Positions 24,201 to 36,865 of a stretch of DNA of 64,000 nt are shown piece after piece. Each line of letters starts with the position of its first letter. The stretch's first letter is position 1. A program made the position numbers and the translations under genes. The stretch lies in NCBI RefSeq assembly GCF_013368755.1, contig NC_049565.1, positions 248,001-312,000 on the forward strand. The letters are read 5' to 3'. The notes below the pieces were generated by a model, which ran no database searches, had not been told where the DNA came from, and worked only from the letters and a program-made list of their open reading frames with translations. The stretch is from Talaromyces rugulosus. Taxonomy: Eukaryota; Ascomycota; Eurotiomycetes; Eurotiales; Trichocomaceae.

Positions 24201-25222
24201 AGTTGTACATGAGCATGTCTGTTATATTCCAGGCTATCTTCTTCGACTACGATCTCATGCGCTCGTACCCCCTTCGCCAGGCCGCTAAAGCCGTCGCTGC
24301 CAAGGTTGGTGATGTTGTCGAGGCCAACGTGAAGTCCATTGGCTCCACTGGTATTATTTCGCACTTTATTGATGGTCTCCGGAAGCACGACAACCCTCTT
24401 TCGGGGTATGGTGTGGAGTTGATCAAGAAGCTTCTCGATGGTGGCCTAAATGCCCACGAGGCTACCTGGACTCAGATTCTGCCAACTGTCGTTTCCATGG
24501 TCCCCAAGTTGGGCCAGGTGGTAAGTTTCCAATTTTCATTTCCTTGTGAAAGGGCGAACTATGTGACTAACCGTGCTTTTAGTTCACCCAAATCATCGAC
24601 TTCTACCTGTCGGAGGAGGGTAAAGCACACCTGCCAGAGATCAACCGTCTCGCAAAGCAAGACACCCCCGAGTCCGATGATGTCCTGGCTCACTATGCCC
24701 TGGAAGGTATTCGTCTGAATGGTACCTATGGCGCATACCGTGAAGCCCAGCGCGACGTCACCATCAACGACTGGGGCAAGGAAGTCAACATCACCAAAGG
24801 CGAAAAGGTTTTCGTCAGCTTTGTTGGAGCTGCCCGTGACCCGAATGTCTTCCCCGAACCCGAGAAGGTCCGTCTCGACCGCCCTCTGGAATCGTATATC
24901 CACTACGGCGAGGGCCCGCACACCTGCCTCGGTCGTGATGCCAGCCGCATTGCCCTGACTGCCATGCTCCGTGTCGTCGGCCGTCTGGACAATTTGCGCC
25001 GTGTTTCTGGCCAGCAGGGTGTCTTGAAGAAGATTCCTCGCGCAGGTGGTTTCTACGTTTACTTGAGAGAAGACGCTGGCAGCTATTCCATCTTCCCAAC
25101 GAGTGAGTCTCATCCCCTTAGAACCGACTAAAGATCTTCGTACTAACTATACTCTTCCTCCAGCCTTCAAAGTCCACTACGACAGCGAGCTACCCGAGTT
25201 GAAACGCCGTGGCACGTGGTAA
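21297..25222 (+). CDS. ppoC: Psi-producing oxygenase, PpoC type (fatty-acid dioxygenase fused to P450)
   Basis: Eleven exons: 21297-21793, 21845-22086, 22134-22338, 22396-22536, 22588-22678, 22731-23061, 23118-23461, 23514-24049, 24106-24520, 24583-25102 and 25164-25222, giving 1126 residues. The N-terminal half is an animal-heme-peroxidase-like dioxygenase: LIIHDLFQTD with the distal His near 246, and EFNLAYRWHS with the catalytic Tyr (~420) and proximal His (~423). The C-terminal third is a P450-like domain with YGEGPHTCLGRDASR (Cys ~1049). These enzymes convert linoleic and oleic acids to hydroperoxy- and hydroxy-fatty acids (psi factors) that balance sexual and asexual sporulation. The start (MRRLSTAFKKK..) and the overall sequence match PpoC rather than PpoA in my memory. 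The retained thiolate cysteine is notable (see findings). Confidence 0.93.
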
Positions 25223-26685
25223 AAATAATTTTTGGAGGATGATGAACCCATCCATGCTCTGGAGGTAGCCGTAGCTGTATGTGTCAATTTGTTTGCTGTT
25301 CAATGATACCTGGCAAGAAAAATGAGTATTGTGTCTATTTGTCTGGCTTTGTCACTTTGCTGTTATCGCGGAAGGTTTTAAGAGTCTACCTAATTATGTA
25401 TTTGATTTATGTTTGAACTATGTAACAGAAAAATAATTGAACATTGAAATTTATACCCTATGGAAACTGGCCATTGCCTTCAAATCTTAATTAATCAATT
25501 TTGAAACGGTTACTTGTCCAAAGTTGCAGCAGCTCTAGATTGACACAATTGATTGGAACGTAATTGATACTACATGTACCTGACTAGTCGAATGTTACAC
25601 ATTATTTTCACAAATTCAATGCAAATTCAATGCCACCATTTGATGTTCATTATGTATTCAACCTTGAAATGATTATCCTGCTAATTTCATCAATAGTAAA
25701 TACATCAATTCAATGTCTATCTCGTTATATATCTTCTATTATTACAGATGTCGCCTCACCTATCAATTGATGGCTCCATGTTTTCTCTCCTAAAATTTTT
25801 CCTCAGCAGATTCCCCGCTAGAATGCCGTAGTGTCCCCCGATACATTCGTTGCATCGTGTTTATGAATTATTTTCGTTGCTTGTGTTTGTCGAAGACGTT
25901 TCCCGTGACTCTGCTAGAATCGTCGGGGGCAAAGGAGATATGGAAGGGTTTCGCGAGGTGGTTTCACTTGTATCTGGCAAGCCTTGCTTACCAGATAGAT
26001 TGGAGTTGGAGTTTTGTCTGCATGTTTCAATAATGTAAATTATTAGCGCCGAGTTCTTTTCATCGTCTGGGCAACATTCAGCAAGAAACGGGAACACAAA
26101 CTGCTCTTTTATCCTTCGGTCATAATCTAGATCACGTAAAGCTGGTTGAAAAGTGTAGTATCCTGGTACAAGGCATTAGCTAGCGATGCTAGATGGTGTC
26201 ACTGGTCATCGATGGCGATGTTGCGTGCCTGTGAAAATACCGACTCCAATGGCCAGTGCCGCTGGGATAATTCCTCGCGGCCCACCACTCATTGTCACTT
26301 GATTGATGATGAGTAAGTGCGCTATGTATTATTTCGTCGGGTTAGCAGCAAGCGCAAGACTGCAGGGTGTTTATGAACTTGAATAATGTGCTGTGTTTGC
26401 CATCGTGCGGTTATCCAGGTGAGGTCACAGTTCAATTAACGCCAGTCCGCCGGGCTCTTTCCCGACCGGCGCGTCTCGTTCCTTCCCCACAAAACGCGTC
26501 GAACCTTATCACTTTGTTTCTGCCAAACAAGTATTGTCTGCTTTTGATTTCTTTAGCCATTACGATTACAATCTGAAAAAAAGACGTCAAGTTCAAACAC
26601 TGAATGACCGAAAATTTATCTCTGACCATTTTTTTGAGAGATGGACGCGTGAAAAAGACATGGGTTACGATCGTTACGAACGCAA
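25223..26685. other. Intergenic region between ppoC and the MMS22-like gene
   Basis: 3' flank of ppoC, then AT-rich DNA with short near-direct duplications (ttcaatgcaaattcaatgc at 25616-25631). Next come the upstream sequences of the MMS22-like gene. Short open frames at 25850-26097 have no recognisable features. Confidence 0.5.
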
Positions 26686-29600
26686 ATGGAAACATGGCGG
26701 GACAGGGGATTTGTCCCAGACTCAGATGAGGAAGAAGAATACGATAGCCAGGACTATGCGAAGGTCGCGCCTCTGCAAGACGAAGACAAGGCTCTCGAGA
26801 CAGCCGGTTTACCAGTAACACAGGAAGACAGTAAAGCTCCGGCTGAAGCTAGGGTCCCGGACGATCGAGAAGAGGCGCATTGGCATGAACGCTCTCAGCA
26901 ATCAGTCGAGCTTGTCTCGGATGATGAGCTCCATCAAACGAGTCTGAGCCAGAAGGCTCAATATACGCGGCGAACTTTCCGACGAAATTCCCCTTTCATC
27001 GACCCGAAACCCTTCGCACAAAACGACCACAGCTTGGACAACGATAGCCCAAGTTCCTCGGAGGACGAACTTCAAGTTGTCGACGTACCACGTCGAAAAC
27101 CAGCCTTCAATGCAGCGCCGAAAACTCCAGCAACGCCAGCTCAGCAGCTTGATTTGATTCTACAAGATGACGAAAGCCTATCATCTCTGTCCCCCCCGCC
27201 TTCGACAATTGTCTCACCGCAGCAATCGCAAAGGGAATCGCAAGGAAATGTTGTACTTCCCCCGATCCCACAGCCTCCCTCCGAGCATTCCGTTATGGGG
27301 GATACAAATAATGCTCGTCGAGAGTTGACGTTGAACGAACTTAAGGATATCTTTCCATCGCTCGACATTCCTGCCGACATCTTGCAGGAATTATCTCAAC
27401 CTATGCAAAGATCGTTGCGACAGCGAAACCCCATACAATTGCATCCCTATCTACTAGAGGATGCAAAATATCGTGGTCTTCTCAAAGGAACCGGGTTACG
27501 GCCAATACGCGTGCCACTGGCGAATCCTGACGCTCCTCGCCCGCAGAACCAGGATGAGAGCCAGGGGAGTGATCTAGGACCAGCTGCACCCCCATCGAGT
27601 AGCCCTTCAGCAGATTTCGTGCCGCCTCCTTCATCACCTCCAGATCCATACAGCCCCCTTCGACCAAGGGAACAACATAGGACACCCATCTCACTACCGC
27701 GAAATTTGCCTTCGGACTCTCATGCCACAAAGAGAAGAAAGCTGTTTCATAATGGCGGGGAAAAGAATGACAGGTCTAAGCAGCTTTCGATGCAAATTGT
27801 CATAGATAACACGGATCTCTCGCTGGATAATGAAACGCTTACCGTGGATGCCCTTCTTTCTCCGCCTCACTCGGGAAGTTTGTCATCGGCTGGCACTGTA
27901 CGTCCTGATGGATTTCGCTTTCCTCGAGGGTTCATACCTCCAAAGACAGCCCCTACCACAACAATAGATTTGACACCAAGCGGAGCCGATGACATGGCCG
28001 AACTTGATGAGATGGAAATTGACGAGCCAGTTGAAGATGTAGAGGACGCTCCTGCTCCAGGAGACGATGACACATATGAAGAAATGACACAGCTAGCGAA
28101 GGACCGAGAGGTGAAAAAACTGCAGCGCAGGATTAAAGGAGTTCTTCCGGCTTCGTGGCTACGGTTAGACTTGAAACAGAAGGCTACCCAGGCAGCGCAC
28201 GAAAAACGACAGCGAGACCTTCAAACTACTCAAGCCGAACCAGCAAGAGGTGTTGCGAGAAAAATTGCGAAAGCGAAAAGGACGGATGTTGACCCTTCTG
28301 AACGGAGACGCCCCCTTGAACTCTCCGTTGAGACTTCTAGTTCTGAAGATGAGCCCGCGCCACTGGCTCAGTCACTTGATGCTCTTGCCGACTTCGCGGG
28401 CTTTGATGACCCCTTCCAAGAGTTCGGTAGGAATGAGGATAACGGTGATATCCCTGAAGACAATCGCATCGACGACACGTTCCCATCTATACCGAGATCG
28501 TCTTATGGTCCAAGGAAGCCACGTTCAAACAAGCCCAAGACACATGGTCCGAAGGAGACAGGCCAATTAAACCCAGCGACAACACGAAGGCATATACCGC
28601 GACAGCGACAGACACGCCTTGATGATAACATACACCGTCCACGATCCCACCCAAAGCCAAGGCCCCGTGCACCCAGATTGAGTATTCTCGATGCTCCTGA
28701 TGTCGCTACGCGGTCCAAGACCGAACAGCCTCAATTTCTACGAATTGCGGCACGACAAGCGCGTTCAAGACGAGACCAGGGCAGATCAAGTCCCAGCCGA
28801 AAAGTGTTTAAGATGGTTGACCGAAATGACACAGAGGATACGAACAAAATATTGCGAGAATGGAAGAGCGGAGCTATGAAGCAAACGGCCCTACTAGCTC
28901 CTAGGATTCAAAAAAAAGTACGAGAATCTTCAAAGGGTGTCTTGAAAATTAATAGAAAAAGCTCCAAAGAACATCCGGCCTCCGTTGCTCGAACTCCACA
29001 GCAACAAGTGACCAAGAAGGCGCGGACAAGGGTCCTGGAAAGTCTAAGCTCAGAATCAGAAAATGAAATGCGAGCTCATCATGCCGCTTCTCTTGCTGCA
29101 AAAAGAGCCGAACACACAGATAAACGAAAGCCAACACGACTTGGGGACAAATGGGTAGTTCCTCGCGCATTCGGAATTTCGTCACTGAAGAGAAACGCTC
29201 CGCGTACCGCAGAATTTGAGGTCGGCTTGGAAAACAATCGGCCTTCAGATGCTTCTTTTAAAACTTCCTTGGATGCACTGAATAGGACATATGGCCGTGA
29301 TTATGGAAGGAGGGAATTCGGACAATCTATCACCTTGGATCGCTTTCTTGCGCAAGCCAGCCCCTTATCTCAGCGAAACCTTAACAAAAAGACTGCACAA
29401 AAACTGCCCTTGCCCCAAACAGTACCTTTTGAAAGCCGAGACCAAGGAAAGAAGAGGCCTGCCAAGAAACGTCCTCCCACCCGTCTTGCGATGGATGATG
29501 ATGTTGATGATGCACTCCAGATTCCTTCTTTCTTTGAATCGAATGGTACTTCTGTCAACACAGCAGATGGGTTTCAACAACCCAAGGCCCTATACCACTT

Positions 29601-32600
29601 GAAGAATTCCGCCACATTGTCTGTTGATTTCAAAATGATGCCCCTCCGGGTAGGGACCTTTTTCCACGACTCTACATTTATTGGACGAACAGAGTTTTCC
29701 CGCTCGTTAGACCTGAAGAGCCGTGATTTAGACCAAAGCGCCGGGTTTTCTGTGATTCGCATTGGGGATCAAATGTTTCGTTGGGGGGCATGGAATGACG
29801 CAGTATCTTCTGAATTCGGCAGTGTGGTTGAGCTGATTATGAAAGACACCAATACACATGACCCTCAAACAGAAGCCACACCGACGCAACACGACAATTT
29901 GCAGGCTTTTGTGTCCCTGATTCGATACGTGACAGAAAAATTACACTTCATGGACTCTGTTGATCGAAAAGCCTTCGTGGGTCGTGCAATACACATCTCA
30001 GCCCAGTTGAGAGATTATGTGACGTTAACGGCCCCGCTTGGAGACGGCAAATGGAAACAGTGTATAAGATTAGCAAGCCTCAATCTAGTGTTTGCTAACC
30101 AAGCACGACAAATTGCTGATCACAGCTTGGTGGATCCGTCAAAACTAGACAACGCCGTCAGGGTAGTTAAAGATCTTTGCCGTCAAGTTCTTTCCCTTGT
30201 CTTCAACAAACTTGGCCTTGCAGAAGTACGTCGATTTTACGAGGATAACAAGATTGCAGACCGCCGTGAAGCAGGAATCCACGACAATTTCCCTTCGGTT
30301 GAAGCTTATGTTGTGGTCTTCCAGCTTCTGCAGTCATCTGATATTTTCCAAAAGTGGTTTCAAGACATAACCCTGTCTCTTGCAAACGACGCCTCCGCTT
30401 TCGCCGATGTGCAGCCCCTGGAAGATACGTGGAAAGCTATATTTACTACAATTCCACTGAATGAAGTCGATAAATTTGGGATTGCTCGGCCTGGCTTACG
30501 ATTCCAATGCAAACATGACAATTGGCCTGTGGTTCAAAGGCTGATAAATACGGTTCTGGATGCGTATGATCCTGAATCGAAGTCCCAGTTGTCCTATATT
30601 AATTATTGCCGCGTTCTCTTTCACAGATGCTTTGTCCTGATGGCGTCCTGGGGCTGGCGTGACTGCAAGCCTATATTGGATACATTATTTGATTTCTTTG
30701 CAAAGCATACCTTGTACAACCTCAAGAACGAACAGAGCTTCGGTTCTCCTTCTTTCCTCGATTACCTTGACAAAAACCCTTCATTAGAAGTTCAGCCAGG
30801 TGATTCCTGCTTTCACATATTTCTCAAGATTGTCGGCAGCGGTCTTCGCTATCTTTCTGGGATTTACGGCAAAAAGAAGATTATGAATTTTGCCTGGCGG
30901 CTCTTGCCCAATCATGGCCGTGTATATCCCAAGGAGAAAATGCTTCATCATGAAGATTTGGACTCCCTACGAAACCATCATGATCTTCTTTGCACGCTGT
31001 ACTGGGCTGTTCCGGATGGCTGCCGGCCCCGGGTCGAAACTATCCGAGATCTCGTCGATCCAGCAACGTCTCATTTCGAAACGTGCAACTTGAGTATTCG
31101 TTCCTGGCGACGGCTCTCGCAGTTTAAGCTTTCCACCGATGAAGATGTTTCTGGGTTGAAACCATTTGCTGACTGGTATGAGTATTTCGTGTCCGAATTG
31201 GTGCGGCAACATACCCTCGCACGAACAGAGGTTGAAGCGCAGGCAAATAGTGGGGGTTCCTTTTCGAAGCAATTGATAGAATCGACAATTGCACAGAATC
31301 AACGCCAAATAGAGTCATTGATTTCTTCCACTCTAGGGGGGATGAAATCATCGATTGATACGGCACGATCCATGGACCAAGCGTACCACATCATGACTGG
31401 GGTGCCCTTTGGGAAGTTGTTAGGTCTTTTCAATCCCACACAGGCTAGGGTCAACGGCGTGATCAAGGAGACTCTCCAAGTGATTATCGGTTTCATTGAG
31501 AAAGAAGACACTGCTTCAATTTCTAAGCCGGCCGCGCCTATTGCGAATGACGATAGTCAAGAGTACGGTGATTGGTCAGCAATCGAAGAGATATATGATG
31601 CGGGGCGCGATGTTCCTGAGTCCAGCGAGACAATTTTGTATCTCAAAAATAAGGTTCAACCAGATGTTTCGCAACTTGTGTCGAATTGCTTTGGTGAAGA
31701 CAGATCCCCAGAGGACTCGCTCCTTCTGAAAACAACGGAATGCTGGGCCTGTCTGGCGCAAGTGCTTGTCAAGCATGGTTTGCACTCCTGGGACAGCTAC
31801 ATCAATCCATATGGCAGGCTCTCGTGGACGGCTTTGAGAACGACCTCGCAAACAAAAAAGTTCACCCCTCAGTTCCTGGCAAGCTGCATCGCTAAGAACA
31901 ATAGCCTTATTACGGAGTGCCGAACGCAGGTCCTAGCAATGTGGATGACATGCCTCGTGGAACGAATGTCAATGCTAAAATTCCAGCACCGCCTTACCGA
32001 AGCAGTGATGAACGAGGATAGGGAATCGCCTTTACTCCAAAATCTTCCGTTTCACCTGGATAGAAAGGACAATCTCTATCATATCACGCTTTCTGAATTG
32101 ACTGAACGCCGTATATCATTGATTTCCTGCCTTTTGTCTAATATGCGCGAACACTTGCAGAATCTAGAAGACTCGGCTGCTCAAGGTTTAACGACTAAAC
32201 GTGAGGAGTATAAGGAACTCATTATGACATTGATGTCATCAATGAAGGCAAATTACCAGGAACTTGGTCAGCAAGGAAACACAGTCCAAGGGAAATATGT
32301 CGAATTTGTCCAGCGGATTGTTGGTTTCTTGCAGCAACACAGCCAAACGATCTGTCCTATCGACAAGTTCTTCACGGATCCAACATCGTTTCCTCTACCA
32401 GCAGATGACCCAACCTATATTGTCGCTCGGTTAAAGAGCTACGGAGTGAGGCTTTCTAGTACCAAGATTGCTAAACAGCTGGTCATGTTTCTTCAAAGTG
32501 TAGCGGAGCGAACAGCAGTTGATGGCCAACAAGGTTATCTCATTGAACAACTCTGCACGTGTACGAGTGAGACTTACGAAACGGGTGACTCTAACAAACC

Positions 32601-33411
32601 GACATTGCGCTCATTCCTTCTTCAATGCGTCTTTCCGGCCTACATCGAGTGCTCTTTTAACAAAGCCGGTGCCTGGATCTTCGTGTGGCCAATTCTGCAA
32701 GCTACCTCGCGGATATTGAGCGAGATGATTTATGATATCGATATAAATGACACGAGTTGCATGTCATCTGTCGCTAGCATGATCGAGGCTGTTTTCTATT
32801 CCATCCGTTATGCAATTCGTCTTACCGTTGATCACCCAGGGCTTCTTGAAGAATCGCCCGTGTTGGTTACTATGCAAGCATTCGTCGGTATTATGACATC
32901 ATCTCTTCAGATTCTAGATTACATGAAACGGGCGGCTGTCATTAGCGACGTCATTGTTTCTCTATTTGACCTGCTCCGGAAGAATATACTTTTTGCAGCC
33001 ACCATGCTCTTGGATCCTTCTATGGCAGTGAACCCCGAGCTTGGTGATTCGTTGCTAGAAACCACTGGGCAATTGTCTCCCGCACTTCATTCTGAATCCC
33101 GCACTTTTGCCACAAACCAGCTACAGACGTGGCTTCGCACGAGCTGGTCTGTCCATGATGGGAAATATTTCCTCCGCCGAGGACAGCAGACGATAGAAAT
33201 CGACTGCGGTGTCGTCAAAATAAAAGAAGTCCAGACTTTGGAGAACGCCAAGGCAGGATTTCTCAACGCGACAGAAGTATTTCTCACTCGCGTAAATATC
33301 TTGGATTTACTTGATGAGAGAGCCCTAGAACCAACTAAAAGGGTGAACAAAACAACAAAAATGCATGATTATGACGACCTGACGGATGAAATGGATGCCT
33401 TATTACTTTAG
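26686..33411 (+). CDS. MMS22/Mus7-family replication-fork repair protein
   Basis: One uninterrupted 2241-codon frame. The N-terminus METWRDRGFVPDSDEEEE matches the conserved start of Mus7/Mms22 proteins. The first ~900 residues are acidic and basic low complexity with SP/SD motifs, probably disordered. From about residue 950 the protein becomes ordered and helical (PLRVGTFFHDSTFIGRTEFSR, RWGAWNDAVSSEFG, and many helices to the end). In yeasts Mms22 acts with the Rtt101-Mms1 cullin ligase to promote recombination at stalled forks and methyl-methanesulfonate resistance. The role here is inferred from family. The single exon is unusual among the many-intron neighbours but common for very large fungal genes. 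Divergent or upstream elements are not obvious. Confidence 0.88.
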   Translation: METWRDRGFVPDSDEEEEYDSQDYAKVAPLQDEDKALETAGLPVTQEDSKAPAEARVPDDREEAHWHERSQQSVELVSDDELHQTSLSQKAQYTRRTFRRNSPFIDPKPFAQNDHSLDNDSPSSSEDELQVVDVPRRKPAFNAAPKTPATPAQQLDLILQDDESLSSLSPPPSTIVSPQQSQRESQGNVVLPPIPQPPSEHSVMGDTNNARRELTLNELKDIFPSLDIPADILQELSQPMQRSLRQRNPIQLHPYLLEDAKYRGLLKGTGLRPIRVPLANPDAPRPQNQDESQGSDLGPAAPPSSSPSADFVPPPSSPPDPYSPLRPREQHRTPISLPRNLPSDSHATKRRKLFHNGGEKNDRSKQLSMQIVIDNTDLSLDNETLTVDALLSPPHSGSLSSAGTVRPDGFRFPRGFIPPKTAPTTTIDLTPSGADDMAELDEMEIDEPVEDVEDAPAPGDDDTYEEMTQLAKDREVKKLQRRIKGVLPASWLRLDLKQKATQAAHEKRQRDLQTTQAEPARGVARKIAKAKRTDVDPSERRRPLELSVETSSSEDEPAPLAQSLDALADFAGFDDPFQEFGRNEDNGDIPEDNRIDDTFPSIPRSSYGPRKPRSNKPKTHGPKETGQLNPATTRRHIPRQRQTRLDDNIHRPRSHPKPRPRAPRLSILDAPDVATRSKTEQPQFLRIAARQARSRRDQGRSSPSRKVFKMVDRNDTEDTNKILREWKSGAMKQTALLAPRIQKKVRESSKGVLKINRKSSKEHPASVARTPQQQVTKKARTRVLESLSSESENEMRAHHAASLAAKRAEHTDKRKPTRLGDKWVVPRAFGISSLKRNAPRTAEFEVGLENNRPSDASFKTSLDALNRTYGRDYGRREFGQSITLDRFLAQASPLSQRNLNKKTAQKLPLPQTVPFESRDQGKKRPAKKRPPTRLAMDDDVDDALQIPSFFESNGTSVNTADGFQQPKALYHLKNSATLSVDFKMMPLRVGTFFHDSTFIGRTEFSRSLDLKSRDLDQSAGFSVIRIGDQMFRWGAWNDAVSSEFGSVVELIMKDTNTHDPQTEATPTQHDNLQAFVSLIRYVTEKLHFMDSVDRKAFVGRAIHISAQLRDYVTLTAPLGDGKWKQCIRLASLNLVFANQARQIADHSLVDPSKLDNAVRVVKDLCRQVLSLVFNKLGLAEVRRFYEDNKIADRREAGIHDNFPSVEAYVVVFQLLQSSDIFQKWFQDITLSLANDASAFADVQPLEDTWKAIFTTIPLNEVDKFGIARPGLRFQCKHDNWPVVQRLINTVLDAYDPESKSQLSYINYCRVLFHRCFVLMASWGWRDCKPILDTLFDFFAKHTLYNLKNEQSFGSPSFLDYLDKNPSLEVQPGDSCFHIFLKIVGSGLRYLSGIYGKKKIMNFAWRLLPNHGRVYPKEKMLHHEDLDSLRNHHDLLCTLYWAVPDGCRPRVETIRDLVDPATSHFETCNLSIRSWRRLSQFKLSTDEDVSGLKPFADWYEYFVSELVRQHTLARTEVEAQANSGGSFSKQLIESTIAQNQRQIESLISSTLGGMKSSIDTARSMDQAYHIMTGVPFGKLLGLFNPTQARVNGVIKETLQVIIGFIEKEDTASISKPAAPIANDDSQEYGDWSAIEEIYDAGRDVPESSETILYLKNKVQPDVSQLVSNCFGEDRSPEDSLLLKTTECWACLAQVLVKHGLHSWDSYINPYGRLSWTALRTTSQTKKFTPQFLASCIAKNNSLITECRTQVLAMWMTCLVERMSMLKFQHRLTEAVMNEDRESPLLQNLPFHLDRKDNLYHITLSELTERRISLISCLLSNMREHLQNLEDSAAQGLTTKREEYKELIMTLMSSMKANYQELGQQGNTVQGKYVEFVQRIVGFLQQHSQTICPIDKFFTDPTSFPLPADDPTYIVARLKSYGVRLSSTKIAKQLVMFLQSVAERTAVDGQQGYLIEQLCTCTSETYETGDSNKPTLRSFLLQCVFPAYIECSFNKAGAWIFVWPILQATSRILSEMIYDIDINDTSCMSSVASMIEAVFYSIRYAIRLTVDHPGLLEESPVLVTMQAFVGIMTSSLQILDYMKRAAVISDVIVSLFDLLRKNILFAATMLLDPSMAVNPELGDSLLETTGQLSPALHSESRTFATNQLQTWLRTSWSVHDGKYFLRRGQQTIEIDCGVVKIKEVQTLENAKAGFLNATEVFLTRVNILDLLDERALEPTKRVNKTTKMHDYDDLTDEMDALLL

Positions 33412-33609
33412 TATTTATACGTGCAAACATGTACGTTGTATATAATGCATACTGGCGTTTTGGTAGCATTTAGGTGAAAAATATATTACATGGGAATTGA
33501 TTTACGATATGATAGGTGCTGATCCTTGTTCAAGGTCGAATAGAACGCTTCTCGATCAATGATTTAGTTTAAGTTGAGTAAACATGCTTAACCTGAAGTA
33601 AATCCACGA

Positions 33610-34071
33610 CTAATCCGCAGGGTTTTCTTGGGTAATTGTATAAGTAGCTTCAGCAAGTATTAGTTTTTGAAACCAGACGATCCAATTCAATGTTGATACT
33701 CGAAGAGCCGAACTGTACTTACCATACAACGGGTGATCAGTCGGCGTATACGGGTCAATCTTTACTCCAATAAGCTCCGGCATCGAGTTACTAAACTTGA
33801 CAAAATTGGCCTCTTCGTTGACACATTTAAATTCGAACGCGAGTCTCTCGTCGCGTTTCTTGTCATGGTTGTATGTCTTGCACAGGATGGCGCCGCTCGA
33901 TCCGGCGAATGAGCTGGGTGCGCGAACACAGACTGATTGTTCTGTGCCTGCTCTGATGAAGTCGGGTAGGACGCCGGATATGGAGCCAGTCTGGATTTTG
34001 GGGTCAAAGTCGTAGAGGTCGGTGTCGAGTTGGTTGTTTATGGTGATGATGGTGCGGTATGGGAGAGGCAT
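33610..34071 (-). CDS. Small beta-rich protein, tandem paralogue A
   Basis: Two exons (34071-33723 and 33647-33610), 128 residues. It starts MPLPYRTIITINNQLDTDL and ends in a separate short exon encoding ATYTITQENPAD. Alternating hydrophobic strands, a Gly/Ser turn (FAGSSGAILCKTYNHD) and FEFKCVNEE suggest a compact beta-sandwich. The next gene upstream (34385-34954) shares the same intron position before the last strand, the same VxIDPxxPxDxPL block and the same start pattern (TxIxxxNxLxTDL), so the two are tandem duplicates. The size and the beta pattern recall small aegerolysin-like or actinoporin-like folds, but no diagnostic motif is visible. Function is unknown. Confidence 0.7.
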   Translation of the reverse strand: MPLPYRTIITINNQLDTDLYDFDPKIQTGSISGVLPDFIRAGTEQSVCVRAPSSFAGSSGAILCKTYNHDKKRDERLAFEFKCVNEEANFVKFSNSMPELIGVKIDPYTPTDHPLYGKYSSALRVSTLNWIVWFQKLILAEATYTITQENPAD

Positions 34072-34384
34072 TTTCTGCTTTTCACCGTAGGCTGACCTAT
34101 GTAGATATGGAGCAGTATAAAAAGACTGAATGTTATGTGCAATTGAGGATTATGAAAGAAACCGAACTTTTTATCCAGTGGTGACAGTGGCGTGTACTAA
34201 GGTATGACATAGCTGTTGTGATCAAGTGGCAATTGCCATTGCCATTAACATCTTGAAGAGTCATATTTTATCAAGACATAATTTGCTTACTGGTTCCTAA
34301 ACGTAGACTACGTAGCATGGTTTGTAGAATGAAATCTATATTTTAAATTCATCCATACTAGTCTTTCCACCCGAAACAGATATA
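34072..34384. other. Spacer between the two tandem paralogues
   Basis: 313 bp of AT-rich DNA that serves as promoter of paralogue A and 3' flank of paralogue B. It carries a small repeat (ggcaattgccattgccatt near 34227). No gene is seen. Confidence 0.5.
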
Positions 34385-34954
34385 TCAATCGCTATAATCG
34401 AATCCTCTCGGCTTTACAGCATCCTCTACAAAACCTGGTTTGGATATAGTATAGGATGCTATAGATATTTCGTTAGTGAAACAAACGTATAGCCAGATTG
34501 GTTTTCAGTTTTTGCTTAGAACTCACCATGCAACGGGCGGTCATTCGGCGCAAATGGATCTATCCTGACATTAAAATAATCGTCCTTTTTACAATCCATT
34601 TCCACACGGTTGTCTTCGCTATTGTTGCATTTGAAGTTAAAAGCAATGCGCTCATCAGCGTCGCCGGCTTGAGCGAGATAACTTAGGGTTCCTTCTGAGC
34701 CATGGATTTCTGTTCAATATGTTTCAAAAATGCTGTATTAGTATAACCTTTATAAAAGAAAATCGAATTAATACAAATCACGTACCATTTTCTATATCAG
34801 TTCCCTCTACGACGATTTCCCGTGTATTTCCACCGGCAATTAGCGTTGGGATATTTTGAGATGTTGAGCCCTTCGAAATGGCGAGTCGGCCGTCACGAAG
34901 GTCGGTCTTGAGGTTATTGGTGACTGATATAACAGTGTTGTAAGATGTAGGCAT
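34385..34954 (-). CDS. Small beta-rich protein, tandem paralogue B
   Basis: Three exons (34954-34786, 34709-34527, 34458-34385), 141 residues, from MPTSYNTVISVTNNLKTDL. An in-frame ATG at 35005 would add 17 residues. The middle exon gives GSEGTLSYLAQAGDADERIAFNFKCNNSED and VRIDPFAPNDRPLH; the last exon gives ASYTISKPG and a short acidic-basic tail. Compared with paralogue A it has an extra intron in the middle and a longer C-terminus, while the last intron is at the homologous place. There is no signal peptide, so it should be cytosolic unless exported by another route. Unknown function. Confidence 0.65.
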
Positions 34955-35349
34955 TTTGACTCGAACAACTGACGAATTTTCTGAAACCAAACGTTTGTCT
35001 ATCAATGTCGATAGGTAATGAGTGAAAGAAAGATCTATGTTACTTCAATGAGCATTTAACTTTGGACCAGTGGCATTTGGCCACCATGAACGTGGCGTAG
35101 GCTGAATTAAATTTGGAATTTGATTATCAAAAATGCTTTCAATGACATTTTACTCATGTCGCCGAGTGATGTATATGTTGTATCATTCCTAGGAAGTTGG
35201 GCCCGGACTAGGGTTTAGGGTTCACCCTCAAGTGCTATCTAGCCCTTAGTATCCTCTAGCCATCGATTGATACATGGAAGATATTTCTGCATTGATTTTA
35301 TAACTACGATGTTATTGGTTTTATAATAACCTAATAATCCCTCCATAGT
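34955..35349. other. Intergenic, promoter of paralogue B
   Basis: 395 bp between two minus-strand genes. It contains ggactagggtttagggttcaccc near 35208, resembling one and a half telomeric units, which could be chance. No gene is seen. Confidence 0.45.
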
Positions 35350-36865
<1,516 letters not shown>

